Shown here one piece after another: positions 1-5,837 of a stretch of DNA of 7,036 nt. The notes below the pieces were generated by a model. It did not search any database. It had not been told where the DNA came from and was given only the letters and a program-made list of their open reading frames with translations. Positions within the stretch are counted from its first letter, which is position 1; each line of letters starts with the position of its first letter. A program made the translations under genes and the position numbers. The DNA comes from Planctomycetaceae bacterium (lineage in GTDB: Bacteria; Planctomycetota; Planctomycetia; Pirellulales; UBA1268), in NCBI GenBank assembly GCA_002862165.1, contig PKCL01000134.1:1-7036 (forward strand). Reading direction: 5' to 3'.

Positions 1-37
1 AGTAATATGTCTTGAAAGAATCTTTGAGCTAGTAGCT

Positions 38-1129
38 ATGGCAACGATTGCAATTAGTCTTTGTGGAGAGGGACGAGGGCATGCCACACGAATCTGTTCT
101 CTTGTAGAGCAACTCGAAGAGTCTCATAAGATTCGTGTCTATACGTCTGACGATGGATATCAGTTTCTTAAAAATAAGTTTTCTGATGGACACCCAAGGG
201 TGACAGTGCTGAAGATTCCTGGCATTACCTTTCAATATAGTGGCGGCCGCTTGGATGTTATTCGTACGATCAAAACGGGGTTGAACTATAACGCCCGAGA
301 AATCGGAGCTCTAATTGATCAGTTGATCTGTGATCTTGAGACGTATCGAGTGTCATTAGCGATCACAGACTTTGAACCCAGTTTGCCAAGAGCAGCCGCA
401 CGCTGCGGCATCCCTCACATAAGTGTGGATCATCAGCACTTTCTGCTTGCCTATGAACTAGATGCCCTACCACAGATGTTGCAGTGGCATGCATGGTTCA
501 TTGGGAATGCTGTCTGGATGTATGTAAGTGAAGCCTCGGAAACAATCATCTCATCTTTTTTCAGACCAAAGATTCGGTCGGGGTGGGAGCATGTGATACA
601 AGCAGGTCCTCTCTTACGTCATGAGATTACATCGAAAGTGCCGCGCGATGACGGATATATTCTGAGTTATCTCCGTAAACATACCCCGTGGTCAATGATT
701 GAAATTCTGGCTGATTGTGGACTTCCAGTAAAGGTATACGGACTTGGCGAACGAGCATTGATCGGAAAAATTTCTTTCCAGCCGATTGATGAGTTTCAGT
801 TTGCGGAAGATCTTGCACATTGCCATGCTGTTGTTTCGGCAGCAGGGAATCAACTTATTGGAGAAGCGTTACATCTTGGAAAACCAATGTTTGTTTTGCC
901 GGAGAAAGCTCATGGTGAGCAGTCAATAAACAGTTATTTTTTACGAGATACTGGGTGTGGTGAATTTGAATATCTTGAGCAGGTTACTTTGCATCAAGTA
1001 AAAAACTTTCTTAATAACCTCGATCAATATAGAGGCCCACTATCAAAAATGGTTGGCCAGATGGATGGTACTCAAGCTGTTATTGCGGTTATCCAGCGAT
1101 GGATTCGTCAGCACAAAAGCACTTTATGA
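38..1129 (+). CDS. MJ1255-type glycosyltransferase (GT-B fold, glycosyltransferase 28-like C-terminus)
   Basis: Predicted GT-B glycosyltransferase of the MJ1255/VC2487 group of conserved hypotheticals, probably cytoplasmic and using a nucleotide sugar; acceptor and product unknown. Seen in the 363-residue product: an N-terminal GEGRGHATR loop (residues 10-18) after the first beta strand, typical of the sugar-nucleotide transferase fold; a DFEPSLPRAA segment (111-120) followed by SVDHQH (129-134), characteristic of this group; and a C-terminal nucleotide-binding half with SAAGNQLIGEAL, GKPMFVLP and HGEQSINSYFL (about 268-302), matching the glycosyltransferase 28 C-terminal pattern. Length is normal. 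The ATG start places the conserved first strand at residue 3. The frame is open upstream to the window edge and no strong Shine-Dalgarno is visible, so a slightly longer N-terminus is possible. It ends 4 bases before the convergent RdgB gene. Family placement is confident; the reaction is inferred. Confidence 0.85.
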   Translation: MATIAISLCGEGRGHATRICSLVEQLEESHKIRVYTSDDGYQFLKNKFSDGHPRVTVLKIPGITFQYSGGRLDVIRTIKTGLNYNAREIGALIDQLICDLETYRVSLAITDFEPSLPRAAARCGIPHISVDHQHFLLAYELDALPQMLQWHAWFIGNAVWMYVSEASETIISSFFRPKIRSGWEHVIQAGPLLRHEITSKVPRDDGYILSYLRKHTPWSMIEILADCGLPVKVYGLGERALIGKISFQPIDEFQFAEDLAHCHAVVSAAGNQLIGEALHLGKPMFVLPEKAHGEQSINSYFLRDTGCGEFEYLEQVTLHQVKNFLNNLDQYRGPLSKMVGQMDGTQAVIAVIQRWIRQHKSTL

Positions 1130-1133
1130 GAAT

Positions 1134-1769
1134 TTAAGAAGACGGCAAAAGGGATTTCACGATCATTGGAATGATTGATCGGATAGCTCTGCCGCGATGA
1201 CTTATGAGACTCTTTACTGCTTGCGAGAGTTCTCCAAATGTCTGATGGTACTCGGAAATAATGAAGTATGGGTCATATCCGAATCCACGGTCACCTCGTG
1301 CAGATTCAGCGATATGCCCGTAGCAGCGACCATCAGCTGTTGCTTTTATTGTCCCATCAGGCGCAGCTAGCGTCGCATGACACGCATAATACGCAATACG
1401 ATGATCACCAGGTGTGTTCACAAGTTTCTCAATAAGCAGCGTGTTATTCTCAGCGTCAGTAGCTTGTGGGCCAGCGAAACGTGCTGAATAAACGCCAGGT
1501 GCACCCTGAAGCGCATCGACCACCAGCCCACTGTCCTCTGCTAAGACCCAGTGATTGAGGGCCTGAGCTTGCTGGACAGCTTTGAGAGCAGCATTTTCAG
1601 CAAAGGTACTACCAGTCTCAGCAACACTCACAGCATTCGTAAAATCACGTAATGATCTACATTCAATTTTGTGTGGTTCGAGCAGGACAGATATTTCGCA
1701 CTGTTTTGCCGCGTTCGTTGTGCCAATGACAAGTGTTGTCGGAAAAGAACGGTTCATTAGCTTTTGCAT
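1134..1769 (-). CDS. rdgB: RdgB/HAM1 family non-canonical purine NTP pyrophosphatase (dITP/XTP diphosphatase)
   Basis: Cytoplasmic house-cleaning enzyme that hydrolyses dITP, ITP and XTP to the monophosphate and pyrophosphate, keeping deaminated purines out of DNA and RNA. The 211-residue product has the full set of family signatures: the N-terminal substrate loop TTNAAK (17-22), TFAENAALKA (55-64), the catalytic AEDSGLVVDAL block with GAPGVYSARFAG (77-100; the metal-linked Asp is D79), GDRGFGYDPYF (159-169), and the C-terminal ISHRGRA base-recognition motif (189-195). Length is close to the usual 190-205. Two in-frame ATGs, at 1769 and 1757, are both compatible with the conserved start of the fold, and neither has a convincing Shine-Dalgarno. 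It lies 37 bases downstream of the SPOR-like gene on the same strand, so the two are probably co-transcribed. No key residue is missing, and it should be active. Confidence 0.96.
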   Translation of the reverse strand: MQKLMNRSFPTTLVIGTTNAAKQCEISVLLEPHKIECRSLRDFTNAVSVAETGSTFAENAALKAVQQAQALNHWVLAEDSGLVVDALQGAPGVYSARFAGPQATDAENNTLLIEKLVNTPGDHRIAYYACHATLAAPDGTIKATADGRCYGHIAESARGDRGFGYDPYFIISEYHQTFGELSQAVKSLISHRGRAIRSIIPMIVKSLLPSS

Positions 1770-1807
1770 TCCAAGAGGAAAGAAAAAAAGCTTCCCAAGA
1801 AAGATTT

Positions 1808-2902
1808 TTAACGTCGTCCAGCAGGTTGCCTAGGCACATCAATTGGTCGCAGATCGATGTCAAGAAGAATACCATCAACTCGTTTTGGAAGGATGGTACC
1901 AACTGCTAGCTTTTCAGGATCGGGTCCGAGCCCATTCTTTATTCGTAGAAGTTCTGGATGTGGTTGCTGAACCCCATTTTGATTCCCAACCGTCACTTGA
2001 GAGAGGCTTCCAACACAAACGATACTCGATTCTCGATCGTGAAACTCCCAAGCCTGCCATCCTTGTTTTCGTAACGCTTCTGTAAGTCGGTGAGCATTTT
2101 CAGCGGCTTTGATCAGCCGGCTTTCGACCCCATCGTCATTTGATGTGCTCATTGCTTCTTGGCCGAAACCTCCTGCACCAGTGAATGTTGCCACGCGCAC
2201 ACTATAGCGACCTGGGCAGTCGAGTAGGCTATGATCAACATCAGCATTCATTTCAATCACAAACGAATCAAGTTCCGGTTGACTGAAATATTCAGTGGGC
2301 AAGAGAGGATTAGGCATCATGAAGGCCAATCGCATAGGCGCTTTGGATGACTTTTTATCAAGGCCTATCATGCGACGAAAGTCTGAGAACGCACGACTTT
2401 TTCCTTTATCGCCCATGAGTGCCTGTGGCTGCAAATTTTTGATTTTTGCAAGAGTTTTTTGTGCTCTAGAGTCGTTGCAGGAAGCAAAGTCTCCAACCAT
2501 GACAGCAACCTCAAGAACTTGTGTAGAGTTTGCATACCTCATTTTTTTTGGTGATCCATCTGAGTTGAGCCCAAGGCCACGTTGTTCGCCTGTAAAATCA
2601 AAAGATTTTTCGTGCGTGTAGGCTTTGAGCCTGTTCTCTGATCTTAATTCTTGTACGAGATCTCTGGCATCAGCACGTGCTCCGTCACCGCGGAATGTCG
2701 TCGCAAGAACAAGCCAAGGACCACTCTGTTCAGAGAGGGGATACATTGCTTGGGGGTCATTCTGTGTATGTGGGAACCAGCTTGTTGGTAGCCATCCACT
2801 TTGAGCAAATGCATAGGGAGGAAAGATAAAGAGGGTCATCGCAAGGAAGGCACCTTGCGTGTAAGCCGTACGAAAAAATGTAAATTGCAACACGATAATC
2901 AA
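1808..2902 (-). CDS. Secreted protein with two SPOR-like repeats, planctomycete-type, function unknown
   Basis: I cannot give a function. The 364-residue product starts with a probable signal peptide: hydrophobic stretch about 17-33, predicted cleavage after AFA (31-33). Two regions then look alike and resemble divergent SPOR folds. In the first, GPWLVLATTF (61-70) is followed by a helix-like segment and then EVAVMVGDF (131-139). In the second, RYSVRVATFTG (232-242) is followed by the helix AHRLTEALRKQGWQAWEF (270-287) and SSIVCVGSL (292-300). The alternation of strand, helix and strand ending in VGxF/L is the SPOR hallmark; SPOR domains bind peptidoglycan lacking stem peptides. The start is uncertain: the longest frame begins with TTG (2902), while an ATG at 2839 (residue 22) has an AAGGTG 11 bases upstream but would leave a very short signal peptide. 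Upstream of rdgB, and divergent from the two-TM gene. Similar conserved proteins occur in planctomycetes as I recall; homology not checked. Confidence 0.72.
   Translation of the reverse strand: MIIVLQFTFFRTAYTQGAFLAMTLFIFPPYAFAQSGWLPTSWFPHTQNDPQAMYPLSEQSGPWLVLATTFRGDGARADARDLVQELRSENRLKAYTHEKSFDFTGEQRGLGLNSDGSPKKMRYANSTQVLEVAVMVGDFASCNDSRAQKTLAKIKNLQPQALMGDKGKSRAFSDFRRMIGLDKKSSKAPMRLAFMMPNPLLPTEYFSQPELDSFVIEMNADVDHSLLDCPGRYSVRVATFTGAGGFGQEAMSTSNDDGVESRLIKAAENAHRLTEALRKQGWQAWEFHDRESSIVCVGSLSQVTVGNQNGVQQPHPELLRIKNGLGPDPEKLAVGTILPKRVDGILLDIDLRPIDVPRQPAGRR
2840..2859 (-). promoter_or_regulatory. Hairpin adjoining the alternative ATG start of the SPOR-like gene
   Basis: A perfect 7-bp inverted repeat, CGCAAGG and CCTTGCG separated by 6 bases, sits directly next to the ATG at 2839. 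On the minus strand the AAGGTG Shine-Dalgarno-like sequence (2856-2851) lies partly in the stem. If translation starts at 2839 the hairpin would mask its ribosome binding site. If the TTG at 2902 is used, the repeat is simply coding sequence. The repeat is seen directly; any role is inference. Confidence 0.3.
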
Positions 2903-3049
2903 AAATGAGGCTAAATATCAATTCTTTGAGCAAAATCTAGCAATGAGTAAATCCAATGACGATAGGAGTTTTATTTCTGGAGAAAAAGGCTAATGAGATC
3001 AAGGAGATAATTTAGGTAGACTGAAGACGAATAAGGTAATTAAAGAACT
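2903..3049. other. Divergent intergenic spacer, no confident promoter
   Basis: This 147-base AT-rich spacer separates the minus-strand SPOR-like gene from the plus-strand two-TM gene, so promoters for both should lie here. A GATAAT at 3006-3011 resembles a -10 box for the plus-strand gene, but no matching -35 stands 16-18 bases before it. An AAGGAG at 3001-3006 is not followed by a start codon at usable distance. I find no convincing element for the minus-strand gene. Confidence 0.4.
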
Positions 3050-3445
3050 TTGAAAGTGGCTCAGAGCGTGAGTAATAATCATAAATTTCAACAGAACGAT
3101 ACAAAACCGGGCTCTATGGTGCGTCAAGCATTACCCATTGCTTTATTTGTCGTGTGGGTTCTGCTCATGGTGCTACCACCATATGCTTTGTGGACGCTTC
3201 GTGGGTCCTGGTTGGCTGATCTCGATAGCCCAAATATTCAGGCCGAATGGAATGAGTTCCGGAATGACATGCAGAAACAGTCAGACAGAAGCGGCCCCGT
3301 ACAACACAAAGTTCCCAAGAGTACCGAGCCTCCCTTGCGGGTGTGGCTTCGTGATTACTTTTGGTTAGCTGTTATCGCTTGGGCAGTCCTTGGTTCGGTA
3401 CTCTATGGTTTTTTTGGAATAGCGGTGCTGGGTGTCACCAAATAA
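3050..3445 (+). CDS. Small two-transmembrane protein, planctomycete-type, function unknown
   Basis: Function not recognised. The product of up to 131 residues has two hydrophobic helices, about 26-48 (ALPIALFVVWVLLMVLPPY) and 103-128 (YFWLAVIAWAVLGSVLYG). Between them lies a polar loop of about 50 residues carrying RGSWLADL, NIQAEWNEFRNDMQKQS and GPVQHKVPK, followed by PPLRVWLRDYFWL at the second helix. This Trp- and Arg-rich loop reads like a conserved domain and not a random frame, and I recall similar short proteins in planctomycetes without a role. The longest frame begins with TTG at 3050, with an AAGG 13 bases upstream; an ATG at 3116 (residue 23) begins just before the first helix and is a serious alternative start, though without a clear Shine-Dalgarno. 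Monocistronic, divergent from the SPOR-like gene. A second gene in the same frame region (76-residue frame at 3138-3368) is a shadow. Confidence 0.72.
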   Translation: MKVAQSVSNNHKFQQNDTKPGSMVRQALPIALFVVWVLLMVLPPYALWTLRGSWLADLDSPNIQAEWNEFRNDMQKQSDRSGPVQHKVPKSTEPPLRVWLRDYFWLAVIAWAVLGSVLYGFFGIAVLGVTK

Positions 3446-3481
3446 CGATGTGCAGGGTAGGAAATTTGCCTTCTCCTGAAC

Positions 3482-3526
3482 AAAAGCATTGAAATGTACA
3501 TCCTGCTGATTCAAGAAGTGCTTTTT
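3482..3526 (+). terminator. Possible bulged-hairpin terminator of the two-TM gene
   Basis: AAAAGCA (3482-3488) pairs with TGCTTTT (3519-3525). Inside it TTGAA (3489-3493) pairs with TTCAA (3510-3514), leaving a 4-base bulge (3515-3518) and a loop that contains the palindrome ATGTACAT (3494-3501). The stem runs into five Ts (3522-3526). It begins 36 bases after the two-TM stop codon. The stem is AT-rich and bulged, so as an intrinsic terminator it would be weak. Confidence 0.35.
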
Positions 3527-3587
3527 ACAAGCATATTTATCAAAAAAAGTGTGGTGTCGTGCTTTTGTCAGACCGTAATATTTTAAG

Positions 3588-3616
3588 CTGTACGTTTAGG
3601 TATAGCCTGTACGTTT
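3588..3616. repeat. 10-bp direct repeat CTGTACGTTT, 19-bp period
   Basis: CTGTACGTTT occurs at 3588-3597 and again at 3607-3616. The start-to-start distance of 19 bp is slightly under two helical turns, which would put both copies on roughly the same DNA face. It lies in the spacer between the two-TM gene and the 3' end of the convergent HTH gene, where a transcription-factor site is not expected, so it may be chance or relict. Confidence 0.35.
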
Positions 3617-3718
3617 CCTAGTAAATCACTTGAGTACAGTATTACGCCATCAATGGATCGACATTCTTCGCTGACAGGTACTTTTTCTGATTTCTTATCC
3701 CAGAATTTAAATTGTGGT

Positions 3719-4375
3719 CTAACGACCGAATAAATCATCTGGCATGGTTTCCCTGGCGGTTCGACCAACATCATCAATCGTTCGACGCTGACCAACTGTA
3801 TGCCATGGAGTAATATCCGCTAACTCGGGCATCATTTCGAGAATTTGTCCAATTAATTGCATCACGAGTTGGTTACTCGTACCTATTCCAACCTGTTCCC
3901 GAAGAGCTGCAGCCGTCTTCATCAGTTTCACCATCCTTGATCGGACCAGAATGGGCCCAGAAAGCTGATCCTCACTATCTTCTAAAAGTTCAGCGAGGGG
4001 AACATCAAGAACTTTCTGCCACTTCAATAGATCAGAAACTCGAAGATCACAGTCAGCTTGTTCCTGTTTACGAATAACAGCCATTTCTATACCAAGTCGG
4101 CGGGCAACATTTCGTAGGGTGACACCCTGCCGTTGACGCACCTCAGATATTTTATGAAATTGTTTTTGGCATCTTTTTTTTACTCCAGCATTTTGCTTTT
4201 CATAACAGTGATCTTCTATTTGAGAAATATCTTCAGCAGCGATGCTCTCAGAATCTTCTTTGGCTCGTGCAGCATCGGAATATGGGGTATCTACGAGTGC
4301 CAAAGGATCTTGACAGAAAGAGTCTTGATCATCGAAGTCTTCCTGACTTTCGAGTCGATATGGTACCGTAGCCAT
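3719..4375 (-). CDS. XRE-type helix-turn-helix protein with conserved C-terminal domain, putative regulator
   Basis: Putative DNA-binding regulator, 218 residues. The first 70 residues are acidic and of low complexity (EDFDDQD, AKEDSES), probably disordered. Residues about 76-132 form a Cro/XRE-type HTH: KISEVRQRQGVTLRNVARRLG, then a recognition-helix region around IEMAVIRKQEQ, then the packing helices DLLKWQKVLDVPLAELLED. The domain ends in a helical C-terminus, RSRMVKLMKTAAALRE (145-160), QLVMQLIGQILEMMPEL (169-185), and a tail TPWHTVGQRRTIDDVGR (189-205) ending in PDDLFGR. I recall this HTH-plus-tail arrangement as conserved in planctomycetes; targets are unknown. The ATG start is supported by a GAGGAGA Shine-Dalgarno (4390-4384) 8 bases upstream, the best in the window. 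A 17-bp perfect dyad 33 bases upstream is a candidate autoregulatory operator. Flanked by long spacers and apparently monocistronic. Confidence 0.82.
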   Translation of the reverse strand: MATVPYRLESQEDFDDQDSFCQDPLALVDTPYSDAARAKEDSESIAAEDISQIEDHCYEKQNAGVKKRCQKQFHKISEVRQRQGVTLRNVARRLGIEMAVIRKQEQADCDLRVSDLLKWQKVLDVPLAELLEDSEDQLSGPILVRSRMVKLMKTAAALREQVGIGTSNQLVMQLIGQILEMMPELADITPWHTVGQRRTIDDVGRTARETMPDDLFGR

Positions 4376-4446
4376 CTTATTTTTCTCCTCGTGAGCAAAC
4401 CCATAAAATTTTCATGATGAAAATGGTTTGGGCTGAACACCAGCAT
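4291..4446 (-). CDS. Candidate upstream ORF overlapping the HTH gene start (51 residues), doubtful
   Basis: An ATG at 4446 on the minus strand is preceded by TTGGAGGAAAC, with GGAGG (4455-4451) only 4 bases before the start. The frame runs 51 codons through the HTH-gene ribosome binding site and 85 bases into that gene in another frame, ending at 4291. The product (starts MLVFSPNHFHHENF) is basic and matches nothing I recognise. The strong Shine-Dalgarno is the only support; the spacing is short and the overlapped part has no independent sign of coding. It could be a regulatory leader ORF or chance. Confidence 0.2.
   Translation of the reverse strand: MLVFSPNHFHHENFMGLLTRRKIRWLRYHIDSKVRKTSMIKTLSVKILWHS
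4396..4430 (-). promoter_or_regulatory. Palindromic operator candidate or leader hairpin upstream of the HTH gene
   Basis: ATTTTCAT-G-ATGAAAAT (4408-4424) is a perfect 8+8 dyad with a 1-base centre. It is extended by CAAACC (4396-4401) and GGTTTG (4425-4430), which pair if six bases (4402-4407) are looped out. It lies 33 to 49 bases upstream of the ATG at 4375, just beyond the Shine-Dalgarno. Self-regulation through such dyads is common for XRE-family repressors. The same sequence could form an mRNA hairpin of 14 base pairs. The symmetry is seen; the role is inferred. Confidence 0.5.
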
Positions 4447-4771
4447 GTTTCCTCCAATCTCACTTACGATATTCCAGAATCTTGAAACGCGAGCGTCCAA
4501 GGAAGCCGTGAGCGATAGGAAGAATTGTGCTGTTTTTTGCTCACCAGATCGGACCATGCCTTGCCCGCATGTCCGGCTAGCAAGATAATACAACCCAATT
4601 TCCAATAAGAAAAGAGTCGAAAAAATTTTCTACGAACGCTTTTCTTTGTTGGAACGAACAAAACCATCATTTCCTTTTATTACGCAAGGCTTTAGGAAAA
4701 CGTTCGGTTTAAAATAAAGAGTTTTGTAGATCACGTTTTTTGTCTTTTTTTGGACTCAAAAGTGAGACAAT
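4431..4771. other. Divergent spacer with a cluster of inverted repeats, no gene recognised
   Basis: This part of the 456-base spacer holds no convincing gene. Between 4481 and 4575 three hairpin-forming segments follow each other: CTTG...CAAG with inner ACG/CGT (4481-4501); GTGAGC (4508-4513) with GCTCAC (4539-4544); and CGGAC-ATGC (4550-4559, one bulged C) with GCATGTCCG (4567-4575). They are more GC-rich than the flanks. A minus-strand TATTAT at 4590-4585 could be a -10 box placing these hairpins in a leader of about 200 bases before the HTH gene, but no good -35 accompanies it. From 4600 to 4771 the sequence is AT-rich with no clear element. Confidence 0.4.
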
Positions 4772-4798
4772 TTGACACTGAGACAGGGTGTCTATGAT
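4772..4798 (+). promoter_or_regulatory. Sigma70-like promoter of the ygfZ-nudix pair, with an internal inverted repeat
   Basis: A consensus -35 TTGACA (4772-4777) and a near-consensus -10 TATGAT (4793-4798) are separated by 15 bases, somewhat short. Transcription would begin around 4805, giving a leader of about 27 bases before the ygfZ ATG. An inverted repeat GACAC (4774-4778) and GTGTC (4788-4792) with a 9-base centre lies between the two boxes, and TGAGACA occurs twice (4763-4769, 4779-4785). These repeats could be an operator. Confidence 0.6.
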
Positions 4799-4818
4799 TT
4801 CGACAGACCAATCATCAT

Positions 4819-4822
4819 GGAG
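4819..4822 (+). promoter_or_regulatory. Ribosome binding site of ygfZ
   Basis: GGAG stands 9 bases before the ATG at 4832 and fixes that start for the folate-binding protein. Confidence 0.65.
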
Positions 4823-4831
4823 TAGTAAAAT

Positions 4832-5830
4832 ATGTCCGCAATTCGGAATAGGATTTCTTCACTACCAGAACGCTATTCATCGGCACTATTTCAATTTGAT
4901 GAGGTCGTAGTGGATGGTCTAGATGCCATTCAATTTATCAGCAACTTTATGACTGCTGATCTAAATCGTTTAAAAGTAGATGAATGTTGCGACGCTTTTT
5001 TTTGTGACGCGCGAGGCTGGATTCTTGATATAGCCGTTGTGGTTCGCGGTGTTGACCGAGTCCGAGTTTTGGTTGCACGGGGTCGAGGTCAAGATATAGC
5101 CAGCCATCTAAGCCGGTATCACATAAAAGAAGAACTTATAATTTATCAGACACAGGAGAACCTTCATTCAATGCTGTTATCTGGTTCTCAAACAGAATTT
5201 TTGCTGGAAAGATATTTTGAAATATCAACGCCGATCGATGTGTATCAGCAATTTCCAGAAAAAGGTGATAGTAAATTTTTTTCAACAAGAACAACAAACG
5301 CAACACTAATGATAGTTGACTGGATATCTCCACGAAGTTTTTTACTAATAGTGCCGGAGCAGAAAAAAAGTGTTCTTGAAGAATTTGTAGAATACAATGA
5401 GATAAGTAATGCTACCGATGAAATTATTACGTACGCAAGACTCCAGCAAGGGTGGCCATTGGCAAGCGATATCCCAAAGAAAACAATTCCTCAGGAAGTT
5501 GGTTTAAATGATCGGGCAATCAGCTTTACAAAAGGATGCTATCTTGGTCAGGAAACAGTTGCTCGATTAGATGCACTTGGGCATGTGAATCGGCGACTTG
5601 TGGTTTTTGATGTGGAACAAGGGGGAGAATTGGTAGTAGGTGATAGCGTTGCAAGTGGAGGTGATGACGTATCACATGTGACCTCAGTCGGCTACTCTAG
5701 CGAAGACGATAAGGCACTCGTTATGGCTATCATGCCTCTTAAAGCACTGCAAGATAAAAGAGGCCTTACTGTAGCTGGCAGAAGAGCAACCATAGTGCCT
5801 TCAGCCCTTCTTGATTCCATAGCAACATAA
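4832..5830 (+). CDS. ygfZ: YgfZ/GcvT-like folate-binding protein (Fe-S enzyme maintenance)
   Basis: Cytoplasmic paralogue of the glycine-cleavage T protein that binds tetrahydrofolate and supports the assembly or repair of certain Fe-S enzymes. The diagnostic signature KGCYLGQE is at residues 234-241, followed by TVARLDALGHVNRRL (242-256), matching the family motif K-G-C-Y-x-G-Q-E and the VNR-type strand after it. Cys236 is the conserved functional cysteine. Upstream, LQQGWPLASDIPKKTIPQEVGL (204-225) fits the GcvT-fold block where the family usually has a P-x-E before the motif. The N-terminal domain begins with an SALFQFDEVVVDGLDAIQFISNFMTADL segment (17-44), like the usual 'L..L..I.V.G.DA..FL...' start. 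332 residues is typical. The central part (about 100-200) is AT-rich and diverged. Likely the first gene of an operon with the NUDIX gene 7 bases downstream. Confidence 0.9.
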   Translation: MSAIRNRISSLPERYSSALFQFDEVVVDGLDAIQFISNFMTADLNRLKVDECCDAFFCDARGWILDIAVVVRGVDRVRVLVARGRGQDIASHLSRYHIKEELIIYQTQENLHSMLLSGSQTEFLLERYFEISTPIDVYQQFPEKGDSKFFSTRTTNATLMIVDWISPRSFLLIVPEQKKSVLEEFVEYNEISNATDEIITYARLQQGWPLASDIPKKTIPQEVGLNDRAISFTKGCYLGQETVARLDALGHVNRRLVVFDVEQGGELVVGDSVASGGDDVSHVTSVGYSSEDDKALVMAIMPLKALQDKRGLTVAGRRATIVPSALLDSIAT

Positions 5831-5837
5831 GATTCAT

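Noticed and set aside
1130..1133. Terminator between the glycosyltransferase and rdgB genes
   Set aside because: Only four bases separate the stops and no hairpin with a T-run is visible around them.
1582..1902. Plus-strand 83-codon and minus-strand 79-codon frames over the rdgB/SPOR-like junction
   Set aside because: Both cut across the ends of two well-supported genes in other frames and show no domain or ribosome binding site.
2295..2621. Plus-strand 108-codon frame inside the SPOR-like gene
   Set aside because: Antisense shadow of a gene with a signal peptide and conserved-looking repeats; the product has no domain logic.
3583..3795. Minus-strand 70-codon frame overlapping the 3' end of the HTH gene
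   Set aside because: Its first 25 codons are a shadow of the HTH gene, it has no Shine-Dalgarno, and the HTH protein ends naturally in PDDLFGR, so it is not a frameshifted extension. The remaining 45 codons match nothing I know.
4464..4670. Minus-strand 68-codon frame in the long spacer
   Set aside because: No ribosome binding site, no recognisable domain, composition like random AT-rich DNA, and it runs through the hairpin cluster.
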